8,816 nt of DNA from Rhodoferax sp. Its GTDB lineage: Bacteria > Pseudomonadota > Gammaproteobacteria > Burkholderiales > Burkholderiaceae. The translations under genes and the position numbers were made by a program. Shown here piece by piece: positions 1-5,785 of this stretch. The notes under the pieces are model-generated. The model ran no database searches, had not been told where the DNA came from, and worked only from the letters and a program-made list of their open reading frames with translations. How positions within the stretch are numbered: the stretch's first letter is position 1; every line of letters starts with the position of its first letter. The stretch covers positions 1 to 8,816 of the forward strand of contig JAQGNA010000562.1 of the NCBI GenBank assembly GCA_028292075.1. Direction: 5' to 3'.

Positions 1-1733
1 ACGCCGGCCAGCGCGCCGGTACGGGCCAGAAAGTCCTGCGAGTGCCGCAGTTCGACCTCGGCGCGCTTGCGTTCGGTGATGTCCTGCGCCGTCCCGCGCA
101 GGGCGTACACCTCGCCGTCGTCGCCGATCAGCGGCTCGCCGCGGGTCTCCATCCACCGGTGCTGGCCGTCGCCGCCGGCAAGCTGCACCTCGATGGAATA
201 GGGCTCGCGCAGCCGGACGGCGCGGTCCACCGCCTCGCTCAGCCGGGCCCAGCTGTCACGGGTGTACAGCCGGGCGCGTTCCGCGAAGTTCGGCGGCATG
301 CGGTCGGGCGACAGGCCGGCCATGCGGTACAGCTCGAGCGACCAGGTCGAGGTGTCGGTGGCGATGTTCCAATGCCAGCTGCCGATGCGCCCCAGGCGCT
401 GGGCTTCCTGCAAGGCACTCGTGGTCTCGTGCAAGGCCTGGTTCGCCCGCTCCCTTTCGCGCACTTCGGCGCGCAATGCCTGCTCGGTCTGCTTGAGCGC
501 CGTCACGTCGCTGATCTGCGCCAGAAAGCCGGCCAGCTCGCCATTCACATGGTGCGGCACATAGGCCGCCAGGGCGTAGCGCAGCGTGCCGTCGGCCCCG
601 GTGAAGCTGCGCTCGAAGTGCTGTGCTTCGCCGCGCAGCACGGCGTCGACGTAGGGTTGGATCTCGGCGAACAGGGCCGGGCTCAGCAGCTCATCGAGGC
701 GCCGGCCCGTGAGATCCTGTCCCTCGCAACCAACCGATGCGCGGTACGCCGGGTTGGCGAAACGGCAGGTGAGATCGCGGTTCCAGAAGGCCACCATGGA
801 GGGAATGTGGTCGGTCACCAGGCGCAGACTCGATGCGCTTTCGGCCAGTTGGCGCTGCGCTTCCTTGCGGGCGGAAATGTCCCGCACGAACTTGGTGGTG
901 CCGATGCGATCACCCGCCGCATCGAACTCCGGCACGATGCTGACCGACACGTCGATCAGGCGGCCGCTCTGATGCTGCCGCACCGACTCGTAGGCCACAT
1001 CGCTTCCTTGCAGCGCAGGGGCGCCCGCCATGGCGTCGCGCGCGCGCTCGAACGAAGGCACCAGCAGGCTCATCGGCTGGCCGATGACCTCTGCCGCGCT
1101 GTAGCCGAACATGCGCTCGGCGGTGGCGTTCCAACGTTCGATGCGGCCGTCGCTCAACACGCCGATCACCGCGTCGGCGCTGTGCTCGAGCACCAGCGAC
1201 GCGCGCGCATGCAGCTGTGCCGTCAGGTGCATCTGCCGCAGCGCCACCCTGCCCTCCAGCGCACTGGCCGCCGCAAGGGCCAACTGCCCCAACGCCTGCC
1301 GCTGCAGGTCGCTGAGCTGCCGCGGCTTGCGGTCGATCACGCACAACGTGCCTACGCGCTCGCCACCGCGCAAGCGCAGCGGCATGCCCGCATAGAAGCG
1401 GATGTCGGGGTGCCCGGTGACCAGCGGGTTGTCGGCGAAGCGCGGGTCGGCGGCGGCGTCCGGCACCTCGAAGAGTTGATCCTCCAGGACCGCATGCGAA
1501 CAGAAGGCGATGTCACGGGGTGTCTCGGACACACCCGGCAGGCCCATGTTGGCTTTGAACCATTGACGCTCGACATCGATCAGGCTGATCAACGAGATCG
1601 GCGCGTCGCAGATGAGCGATGCGGTCCGGGCCAGGGCGTCGAACTCCGCCTCAGCGCCGCTGTCGAGCACCTCCAGCGCGCGGAGTGCCGCAATCGTGGA
1701 TGCCTCATTGCTACGGTTCGCTGCCTTTTCCAT
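1..1733 (-). CDS. GAF/multi-PAS signalling protein, C-terminus cut by left window edge
   Basis: The minus-strand frame is open from the ATG at 1733 to the window edge, giving 577 residues with no stop, so the protein is incomplete. Residues about 17-160 form a GAF domain of the type found at the front of PAS sensors (FDALAR, SLISLIDVERQWFKA, FYAGMPLR, GTLCVID). PAS/PAC units follow at about 175-290 (ADAVIGVLSDGRIERWNATAERMFGY is the PAS core, FVRDISARKEA the PAC end), 300-415 (QISDVTALKQTEQ) and 442-558 (RIGSWHWN, GTAQDITERKRAE). A short coiled coil lies at 415-440, and a further domain begins at about 563. There are no membrane segments, so the protein is probably cytoplasmic. The output domain (histidine kinase, GGDEF or EAL) lies beyond the edge and cannot be decided. 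The start is supported by AAGGGG six bases upstream. The ligand is unknown. Confidence 0.9.
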   Translation of the reverse strand, partial: MEKAANRSNEASTIAALRALEVLDSGAEAEFDALARTASLICDAPISLISLIDVERQWFKANMGLPGVSETPRDIAFCSHAVLEDQLFEVPDAAADPRFADNPLVTGHPDIRFYAGMPLRLRGGERVGTLCVIDRKPRQLSDLQRQALGQLALAAASALEGRVALRQMHLTAQLHARASLVLEHSADAVIGVLSDGRIERWNATAERMFGYSAAEVIGQPMSLLVPSFERARDAMAGAPALQGSDVAYESVRQHQSGRLIDVSVSIVPEFDAAGDRIGTTKFVRDISARKEAQRQLAESASSLRLVTDHIPSMVAFWNRDLTCRFANPAYRASVGCEGQDLTGRRLDELLSPALFAEIQPYVDAVLRGEAQHFERSFTGADGTLRYALAAYVPHHVNGELAGFLAQISDVTALKQTEQALRAEVRERERANQALHETTSALQEAQRLGRIGSWHWNIATDTSTWSLELYRMAGLSPDRMPPNFAERARLYTRDSWARLSEAVDRAVRLREPYSIEVQLAGGDGQHRWMETRGEPLIGDDGEVYALRGTAQDITERKRAEVELRHSQDFLARTGALAG

Positions 1734-1946
1734 CACTTGCCCCTTGTGCGCCCAACCGACGCGAGACCGCATGGTAGCGTTGAAACACGGGGCAGGCCAC
1801 GCGCGACGCGCCCTGTTTTGTCGCTGCCATGGCGGGCCATCGGAGCCGATCTCCAGCTGAAGACTTGGTTCATGTGCGCTGCCCACTTCGCCAAGCGGTC
1901 CGGACCACAGCGAAGCAGGCTCGCCGTTTGCCGGTTGCCCGGCATC
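1734..1946. promoter_or_regulatory. Divergent intergenic region between PAS sensor and GDSL hydrolase genes
   Basis: This 213-bp gap separates two outward-facing genes and so should carry promoters for both. The ribosome binding site of the sensor gene (AAGGGG, minus strand, 1745-1740) is visible. I see no convincing -35/-10 pair. A perfect 11-base palindrome GCGCG-A-CGCGC at 1801-1811 is the only symmetric element noticed, and in DNA this GC-rich it could be chance. Confidence 0.4.
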
Positions 1947-2756
1947 ATGGAACCGCACACGCCATCCACCACACCGACCGTGCCGGTGCTTCCGCCCGAC
2001 GGTGCGCTTCGGCGCCGCCTGGTGGCCGCAGCCGGCAGTTTTGGCCTTGCCGGCACGGCGGCCAATCCGCCGACCGAAGCCGCAGCCCGGTCCATAACCG
2101 CATCCGCATCCACATCCACATCCACATCCACCACGGTGCTCTACACCTTCGGGGATTCGATCCTCGACTGCGGGCGCTACAACGCCGAGGGTGTGCATCC
2201 AGGCCAGCTGCTGCTGCGCAACGACGACCAGCTGTTTCCCGCATTCACCGGGCAAGACCTGCTGAGCCGTGGCCCGGCCCGGCTGGTGCACTGCGCTGTC
2301 GACGGTGCGACCGTGGGCTCGCTGCAGGCCCAGGCGCGGCGGGCCACCGCGGACGACGCCGCCGTGGCCTTGCTCACCGTGGGCGGCAACGATCTGCTCC
2401 AGGGACTGGCCGCGGACACCGGACCGGGGTTGCGCCGGTTTACCCAGACCCTCGGCGACTTCTTGCAGCGGCTGCCGGTCCGGCGCGTGCTCATCGGAAC
2501 CGTGTACGACCCGACCTTCGGCGACGACCGCCTGAACTTCCTGGGCGTGGCGCCGACGGTTGCACGGGCCAACCTGCAGCGGGTCAACGAAGTGCTGGCC
2601 GTGATGGCCCGGCGGCATGGCAGCCTGGTCGACCTGCATGGGCACTTCCTTCGGGGCAGCCCGGACTGGTTCGTGCGCACCATTGAACCGAGCCTCATCG
2701 GCGCGTCGGAGGTGCGCCGCGCCTTCGGCATCGCCCTGGGAGTGGTCAGACCCTGA
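1947..2756 (+). CDS. Exported SGNH/GDSL-family hydrolase with atypical catalytic His position
   Basis: A 269-residue protein. Residues 21-36 (LRRRLVAAAGSFGLAG) look like a Tat signal core: an arginine cluster, then a short weakly hydrophobic Ala/Gly stretch. Residues 50-63 are a Ser/Thr/Ala linker encoded by a hexanucleotide repeat. The SGNH fold follows: block I FGDSILD (nucleophile Ser71), block II around Gly120 (AVDGAT), block III GGND 146-149 (Asn148), and VDLHGHF near 228. Where the family normally has D-x-x-H-P before a Gly, this protein reads R-T-I-E-P (244-248), so Glu247 stands at the catalytic His position. Expected location is the periplasm or outside; the substrate is unknown (ester or acetyl groups are usual for the family). 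The start is uncertain: no clear ribosome binding site precedes 1947, and an in-frame ATG at 1873 is an alternative. The 116-aa gene 58 bp downstream may be co-transcribed. Confidence 0.82.
   Translation: MEPHTPSTTPTVPVLPPDGALRRRLVAAAGSFGLAGTAANPPTEAAARSITASASTSTSTSTTVLYTFGDSILDCGRYNAEGVHPGQLLLRNDDQLFPAFTGQDLLSRGPARLVHCAVDGATVGSLQAQARRATADDAAVALLTVGGNDLLQGLAADTGPGLRRFTQTLGDFLQRLPVRRVLIGTVYDPTFGDDRLNFLGVAPTVARANLQRVNEVLAVMARRHGSLVDLHGHFLRGSPDWFVRTIEPSLIGASEVRRAFGIALGVVRP
2101..2130 (+). repeat. Hexanucleotide tandem repeat (CATCCA) inside the GDSL gene
   Basis: Five head-to-tail hexamers: one CATCCG followed by four exact CATCCA units. They encode alternating Ala/Ser then Thr/Ser residues in the linker between the signal peptide and the catalytic domain. 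The unit length is a multiple of three, so gain or loss of copies would change linker length without breaking the frame. Confidence 0.85.
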
Positions 2757-2814
2757 TGACCTGGCTCCCCAACATTCCCGCATCCTCCATCCCCTCACCA
2801 CGAAAGGAAAACGC

Positions 2815-3165
2815 ATGCCCATCGTCATCGAGACCGGCCCCTGCCCTCACCCCAGCGCCGTGACCAACCAGGGCCTCTGGCGGATCGACAGCGAAGACGG
2901 CCCCAATGCCGACAAGCCGGTGAACGTCGCTCGCGACGACCGTGCGATGCTGATGCGGTTTCTGGACGAGATCGACGACGGCGTGGACCCGCATGGCGGC
3001 TTCGTCGAGAGGTTGGAGCGGGCCATCCACCTCGTCCAGACTTCGCACCATGAAGAGGCGCTTAACCTCGAAGGCGACCTCGACGCCAGGGATGCGGAGA
3101 CACGGATGACAGCAGGCCTGCGCGGCCGCTATGAAATGGCGGTCAAGCTGCGCTGGGAAGACTGA
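2815..3165 (+). CDS. Conserved-looking acidic small protein of unknown function (116 aa)
   Basis: I do not recognise a family. The start ATG has a good ribosome binding site, AAAGGA at 2803-2808, six bases upstream. The protein is soluble and acidic, with no signal peptide, membrane segment or Cys pair. Its middle (about residues 44-62) is rich in Asp (MLMRFLDEIDDGVDPHGG) and is followed by a predicted helical stretch (FVERLERAIHLVQTSHHEEAL); the C-terminal part is rich in Arg, Glu and Ala. It lies 58 bp after the GDSL hydrolase gene on the same strand and may share its transcript. Coding is supported by the ribosome binding site and gene-like composition; the function is unknown. Confidence 0.65.
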   Translation: MPIVIETGPCPHPSAVTNQGLWRIDSEDGPNADKPVNVARDDRAMLMRFLDEIDDGVDPHGGFVERLERAIHLVQTSHHEEALNLEGDLDARDAETRMTAGLRGRYEMAVKLRWED

Positions 3166-3193
3166 AGCCGGAAGGCGCCGGCCACGCCGGCTT
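3165..3193 (+). terminator. Possible stem-loop after the 116-aa gene
   Basis: AAGCCGG at 3165-3171 pairs perfectly with CCGGCTT at 3187-3193 around a GC-rich 15-base loop, starting on the last base of the stop codon. There is no T-run behind it, so it is at best an imperfect terminator or an mRNA 3' stabiliser. It lies between two convergent genes, which fits a termination role. Confidence 0.3.
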
Positions 3194-3201
3194 GCGCTGA
3201 T

Positions 3202-3217
3202 GTCTTCAACCGAAGAC
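3202..3217. terminator. Short stem-loop between convergent genes
   Basis: GTCTTC (3202-3207), loop AACC, GAAGAC (3212-3217): a perfect six-base stem with a four-base loop, just past the stop of the minus-strand 78-aa gene. It has no T-tract on either strand. With the stem-loop at 3165-3193 it forms a convergent 3' zone. Confidence 0.3.
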
Positions 3218-3218
3218 T

Positions 3219-3455
3219 TCAGGTGATTTCCTCGAACGCGCCGGTGAGCGGATTGCGCAGCACCAGCACCAGTTCGAGCTCGAGCCGGCGGGTGCGAATG
3301 AGATCGCGCTTCTGGTTCGGGTCGAGCATCACGCAAGGCCGGTCGATGTTGGCGTCGGCGTAGGCAGAGCGATCCTCCTCGGTGACGAAAATCAACAGGC
3401 GCTCGCGCCGGTGTTCTTCACCCGGCCGCCAGCTCCGCGCGCTAAAAGTGCCCAT
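3219..3455 (-). CDS. Small protein of unknown function (78 aa)
   Basis: I do not recognise a family. The protein is charged, with alternating basic and acidic residues: SWRPGEEHRRERLLIFVTEEDRS near the start, an LDPNQKRDLIRTRRLELELVLVLRNPLTG segment near the end. It has one Cys (41) and no signal or membrane segment. I chose the ATG at 3455 because AAAGGTG lies just upstream (3466-3460). The frame is open further upstream but without a better start. A 16-codon ORF with a stronger ribosome binding site (3442-3492) overlaps this start in another frame, so translation may be coupled, or a frameshift may separate the true N-terminus from this frame. Confidence 0.5.
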   Translation of the reverse strand: MGTFSARSWRPGEEHRRERLLIFVTEEDRSAYADANIDRPCVMLDPNQKRDLIRTRRLELELVLVLRNPLTGAFEEIT

Positions 3456-3492
3456 GCAGCACCTTTGACATGGGGTCAGCAACGCTGTGCAT
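3442..3492 (-). CDS. Possible upstream short ORF (16 aa) overlapping the 78-aa gene
   Basis: On the minus strand AGGGAGGA (3508-3501) lies eight bases before an ATG at 3492 that opens MHSVADPMSKVLHGHF and stops with TAG at 3444-3442. The stop falls 14 bases inside the downstream 78-aa gene. This is the best ribosome binding site in the neighbourhood. It could be a leader or coupling peptide, or the true N-terminus of the downstream protein if a frameshift is present. It could also be chance. Confidence 0.3.
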   Translation of the reverse strand: MHSVADPMSKVLHGHF

Positions 3493-3592
3493 CGAATCGA
3501 TCCTCCCTCATGACCGTGGCTTTCCACGTGGGAAAATTCTGACACGAGGCGTTTCTTTTTGGAGCTCGACGGCTTATTTTTTATGCGCCATG
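3456..3592 (-). promoter_or_regulatory. AT-richer intergenic region with palindrome, upstream of the 78-aa gene
   Basis: This 137-bp gap lies between the operon's last stop and the 78-aa gene. It is the most AT-rich patch in the window (for example ttattttttat at 3574-3584). It contains the palindrome CCACGTGG (3524-3531) flanked by TTT on one side and GAAA on the other, so that TTTCC and GGAAA form an inverted repeat across 3521-3535. The palindrome lies about a dozen bases upstream of the strong ribosome binding site at 3508-3501, a plausible operator position. I could not find a good paired -35/-10. Confidence 0.35.
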
Positions 3593-4081
3593 TCAACGGT
3601 CGTTGAAGAAAAACGGCAGCTCCGGCCCCTGTTGCGTGCGTCGCACTACGCCTGCCTGGTCGAAATAAACCCAGAACCACATGTCCTGCGTTTCGCGCCA
3701 CCGGTAGGCCCAGATGTCACCCTGCCAGGACATCACCGCATCGACCCTCGCCGGTGGCCCGAACGCCCAGCGGATGTCCTCCCGCGTGGTGTTGCCCGAC
3801 ACATCGATCTTCGAGAATTCGCCGAGGCTCATGGCCTCGCGCGAACTGACCACGCGGCCTGCGGCATCGAGGTCGACCATGACCACCGACTGCCCCGCGG
3901 GCTGCCGCGAATACTGCAGCCGGTGTACGCCATTGCGCTCGAGCTCGGCGGTTGGCCGGCCGAGCTTGGCCAGCACCTGCTCGCGGCTCATGCCCGGGTC
4001 GACTGCGCAACCGCCAAGCAGAACCGCGCACAGGCACAGCGCCATCATGGCGCGCCTTCCTTCGTTCGGTAGGGTGTTCAT
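3593..4081 (-). CDS. Lipoprotein with two BamE/SmpA-like repeats
   Basis: A 162-residue protein with a lipoprotein signal: basic NEGRR, a hydrophobic stretch at 11-22 and the lipobox LLGGC with Cys25 as the lipid-bearing residue. Ala follows the Cys (no Asp at +2), so outer-membrane sorting is expected. The mature part carries two similar halves. Residues about 30-80 start PGMSREQVLAKLGRP and end in a VMVDLDAAGRVV strand; residues about 97-148 start NTTREDIRWAFGPP and end in WVYFDQAGVV. The T/S-R-E-[DQ]-[VI]...G-x-P start and the strand ending D-x-A-G-x-V resemble SmpA/OmlA/BamE-type lipoproteins. It is the last gene of the five-gene operon: its ATG overlaps the DUF707 stop by four bases, with AAAGG seven bases upstream. 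A structural or accessory role in the envelope is likely; the exact function is unknown. Confidence 0.75.
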   Translation of the reverse strand: MNTLPNEGRRAMMALCLCAVLLGGCAVDPGMSREQVLAKLGRPTAELERNGVHRLQYSRQPAGQSVVMVDLDAAGRVVSSREAMSLGEFSKIDVSGNTTREDIRWAFGPPARVDAVMSWQGDIWAYRWRETQDMWFWVYFDQAGVVRRTQQGPELPFFFNDR

Positions 4082-5016
4082 GGTGCGCCTTTGTTGAGGT
4101 TGTAGGTCACTTGCGGTTGGGCGCCCCGAAGGCCCAGGCTGCCATCGTTGCCCTCGCTGCCGACCTGCAGGGTCGGGCCCGGCGGCGGTCCGACCTCGAC
4201 CGGCCTGACTGGCACGATGGTGCCGCCACAGTTCGCATGGAAGCCGGCCTTGCGCTGCTCCACCCAGGCCACCAACCGGGCATTGAGCGGCTCCGCCAGG
4301 CCATAGCGGTACACATGGCCACCCGGCAGCGTGGCGAAATCGCCCACGCGCGGATACCGGCGGTGCACCTCGCGCAATTCCTCTTCGGGCTCGATCCCCT
4401 GGCGGCGCAGCATCTCGTAGAACGGGCCACCCGAGCGGTCCATCGGCTTGGTGTGGGCCATCGTGATCTGGTCAACCACCGTGATCAGGCCCTGGCCGAG
4501 CAGCAACGCGGACCATGCATAGTCGATGCCCCAGGTGCAGCGGGTCAGGCGAAAAGTAGGCAGCAGTTCCCGCAGGGCCCAGTCGGAGAAGCACGGCGCC
4601 ATCACCTCGACAAAGTTGGTCTGCCGCACCAGGCACAAGGGGTTGAAGATGTTCACCAGATGGTTGGCATGGCTGCCCCAGGCGATGGCTGGCTGGGAAA
4701 GGAAAAGCTGGTGCTGGGCGCAGACCTCGAAGAAGCGCGAAACAGCGCCCGGCTCGAAGCGAAGGTCGTCGTCCAGCATCAGCACATAGCGGTAGGCCGC
4801 GCCTTTCAGCACCCCTTCCATCGCGTCGGCAAAGGCCTCGAACTTGTTGATGCCGCCGCCGCGGCAGTATTCGACGCCGCCCATGCTGGCGGCGGTGGCG
4901 CTGTCGTCGGCCCAGGCATTGACATAGCAGTCCCAATTGCGCTGCGGGTCTTCCGCGAGCATTTGGGGGTGCAGCGAGCTCTTTCCGGCGCGCACGAACA
5001 CCAGGTAGTCACGCAT
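4078..5016 (-). CDS. DUF707 glycosyltransferase-like protein (second copy)
   Basis: A 312-residue protein matching the DUF707 pattern. It has an N-terminal FVRAGKSSLHP strand and loop, YVLMLDDDLRF at about 78-87 with an Asp-Asp-Asp like the DxD metal site of GT-A glycosyltransferases, LSQPAI at 106-111, NFVEVMAPCFS at 134-144, TWGIDYAWS at 161-169, and VVDQITMAHTKP ending in His188. No signal peptide or membrane segment is present, so it is predicted cytoplasmic. A roughly 100-residue C-terminal tail, Pro/Gly-rich from about 265, extends beyond the core. The start at MRDYLVF was chosen because AGGAGA lies just upstream and because it matches the paralogue's N-terminus. It overlaps the HAD gene end by eight bases and the lipoprotein start by four. 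The donor and acceptor sugars are unknown; transferase activity is inferred from the motif, not established. Confidence 0.85.
   Translation of the reverse strand: MRDYLVFVRAGKSSLHPQMLAEDPQRNWDCYVNAWADDSATAASMGGVEYCRGGGINKFEAFADAMEGVLKGAAYRYVLMLDDDLRFEPGAVSRFFEVCAQHQLFLSQPAIAWGSHANHLVNIFNPLCLVRQTNFVEVMAPCFSDWALRELLPTFRLTRCTWGIDYAWSALLLGQGLITVVDQITMAHTKPMDRSGGPFYEMLRRQGIEPEEELREVHRRYPRVGDFATLPGGHVYRYGLAEPLNARLVAWVEQRKAGFHANCGGTIVPVRPVEVGPPPGPTLQVGSEGNDGSLGLRGAQPQVTYNLNKGAP
5009..5016 (-). promoter_or_regulatory. Eight-base stop/start overlap with ribosome binding site (HAD to DUF707)
   Basis: ATGCGTGA contains both the start ATG of the downstream DUF707 gene and the TGA stop of the HAD gene. 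AGGAGA on the minus strand (5026-5021) gives a strong binding site inside the HAD coding sequence, which favours translational coupling. Confidence 0.7.
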
Positions 5017-5785
5017 GGTCTCTCCTATGAAATGGCGGGCCCGGCCGGGCCAGAGTCGTCTTCCCCGACCAGGTGTCATCAACTGCTGACAGTGCGACGC
5101 CACCCTGTGGCAGGCCGGCCAGCAGGGCGGTCACCTGGTGCAGGCTGGGCATCACGGCAAGGCTCTGCCGCCGCATCTCGTCAGTGGGAGGCAACAGGTC
5201 GGGCACCATGATGACGGGCATGCCGGCGGCAAAGGCGGCGCGAACGCCGTTGTAGGAATCTTCGAGCGCCAGGCATTGGCCCGGCAACAGACCAAGCGCA
5301 GCCGCGGCGGCCAGGTAGAGGTCTGGGTGGGGCTTGCCGCGGGCGACGTCATCGCGGCAAAGAATGGCGTTGAAGCGCTGTGCGATGCCCGCCCGCTCCA
5401 GGTGGTGCAAGGCCTTGGGCAGGGCCGACGAGGTGGCGACCGCGCGCGGCAGGCCGGCCGCATCGAGCCAGTCCAGCAATTCGGCCACGCCCGGCTTGAG
5501 GGCCATGAAGCCGGCGTCGATCTGCGCGGTCAACAGCCGCGAGGCCGTGTTGAACAGCGCGTCGGCCGGCGCATCGGGGCCGTGGTGCTCGAACAGCAAC
5601 TGGCGGCAACGGTCGGCCGGCACGCCGATCAGCAGTTCGCAGAAACGGTCGGTCAGCGGGAGTCCGTGAGCGCGTCCAGCCTCCAGCAAGGCACGGCGCG
5701 CCAGAGATTCGGTGTTGAGCAGCAGGCCGTCCATGTCGAAGACGACGGCACGTGGGTCGAACCGGGGTTGCACCGCGTCACGCAT
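5009..5785 (-). CDS. HAD-superfamily phosphatase, beta-phosphoglucomutase-like subfamily
   Basis: A 258-residue soluble protein with all four HAD motifs: I VVFDMDGLLLNTE (nucleophile Asp17, general acid/base Asp19), II ATSSA (Ser119), III RGKPHPD (Lys151), IV LALEDSYNGVRAA (Glu175, Asp176). The helical cap inserted between motifs I and II (about residues 30-95) is typical of subfamily IA, whose members hydrolyse small sugar or polyol phosphates or act as phosphoglucomutases. Length is slightly above normal because of a roughly 30-residue tail after about 228 (including DDTWSGKTTL). The start at 5785 is set by GGAG six bases upstream and an eight-base overlap with the dehydrogenase stop. Placement directly after a polyol dehydrogenase suggests a sugar-phosphate or polyol-phosphate substrate; this is inferred from context. 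Confidence 0.9.
   Translation of the reverse strand: MRDAVQPRFDPRAVVFDMDGLLLNTESLARRALLEAGRAHGLPLTDRFCELLIGVPADRCRQLLFEHHGPDAPADALFNTASRLLTAQIDAGFMALKPGVAELLDWLDAAGLPRAVATSSALPKALHHLERAGIAQRFNAILCRDDVARGKPHPDLYLAAAAALGLLPGQCLALEDSYNGVRAAFAAGMPVIMVPDLLPPTDEMRRQSLAVMPSLHQVTALLAGLPQGGVALSAVDDTWSGKTTLARPGPPFHRRDHA
5778..5785 (-). promoter_or_regulatory. Eight-base stop/start overlap (dehydrogenase to HAD)
   Basis: The same octamer ATGCGTGA seen at 5009-5016 joins the dehydrogenase stop to the HAD start, with GGAG (5795-5792) as binding site. Two successive junctions use an identical overlap. Confidence 0.7.

Noticed and set aside
42..1946. Very long plus-strand open frame continuous with the GDSL hydrolase (904 codons in total)
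   Set aside because: Its first roughly 560 codons are antisense to the GAF/PAS gene, whose minus-strand translation gives clear domain motifs. Only the part from about 1947 has family features.
3574..3596. TTGACA (minus strand 3596-3591) followed by an A/T-rich tract as a promoter
   Set aside because: The A/T tract is too close to the TTGACA for a sigma-70 spacer, and the sequence at 16-18 bases is GC-rich. TTGACA also overlaps the lipoprotein stop codon.
3952..5211. 419-codon plus-strand ORF
   Set aside because: Antisense to the second DUF707 gene and the HAD gene, with no recognisable domain.
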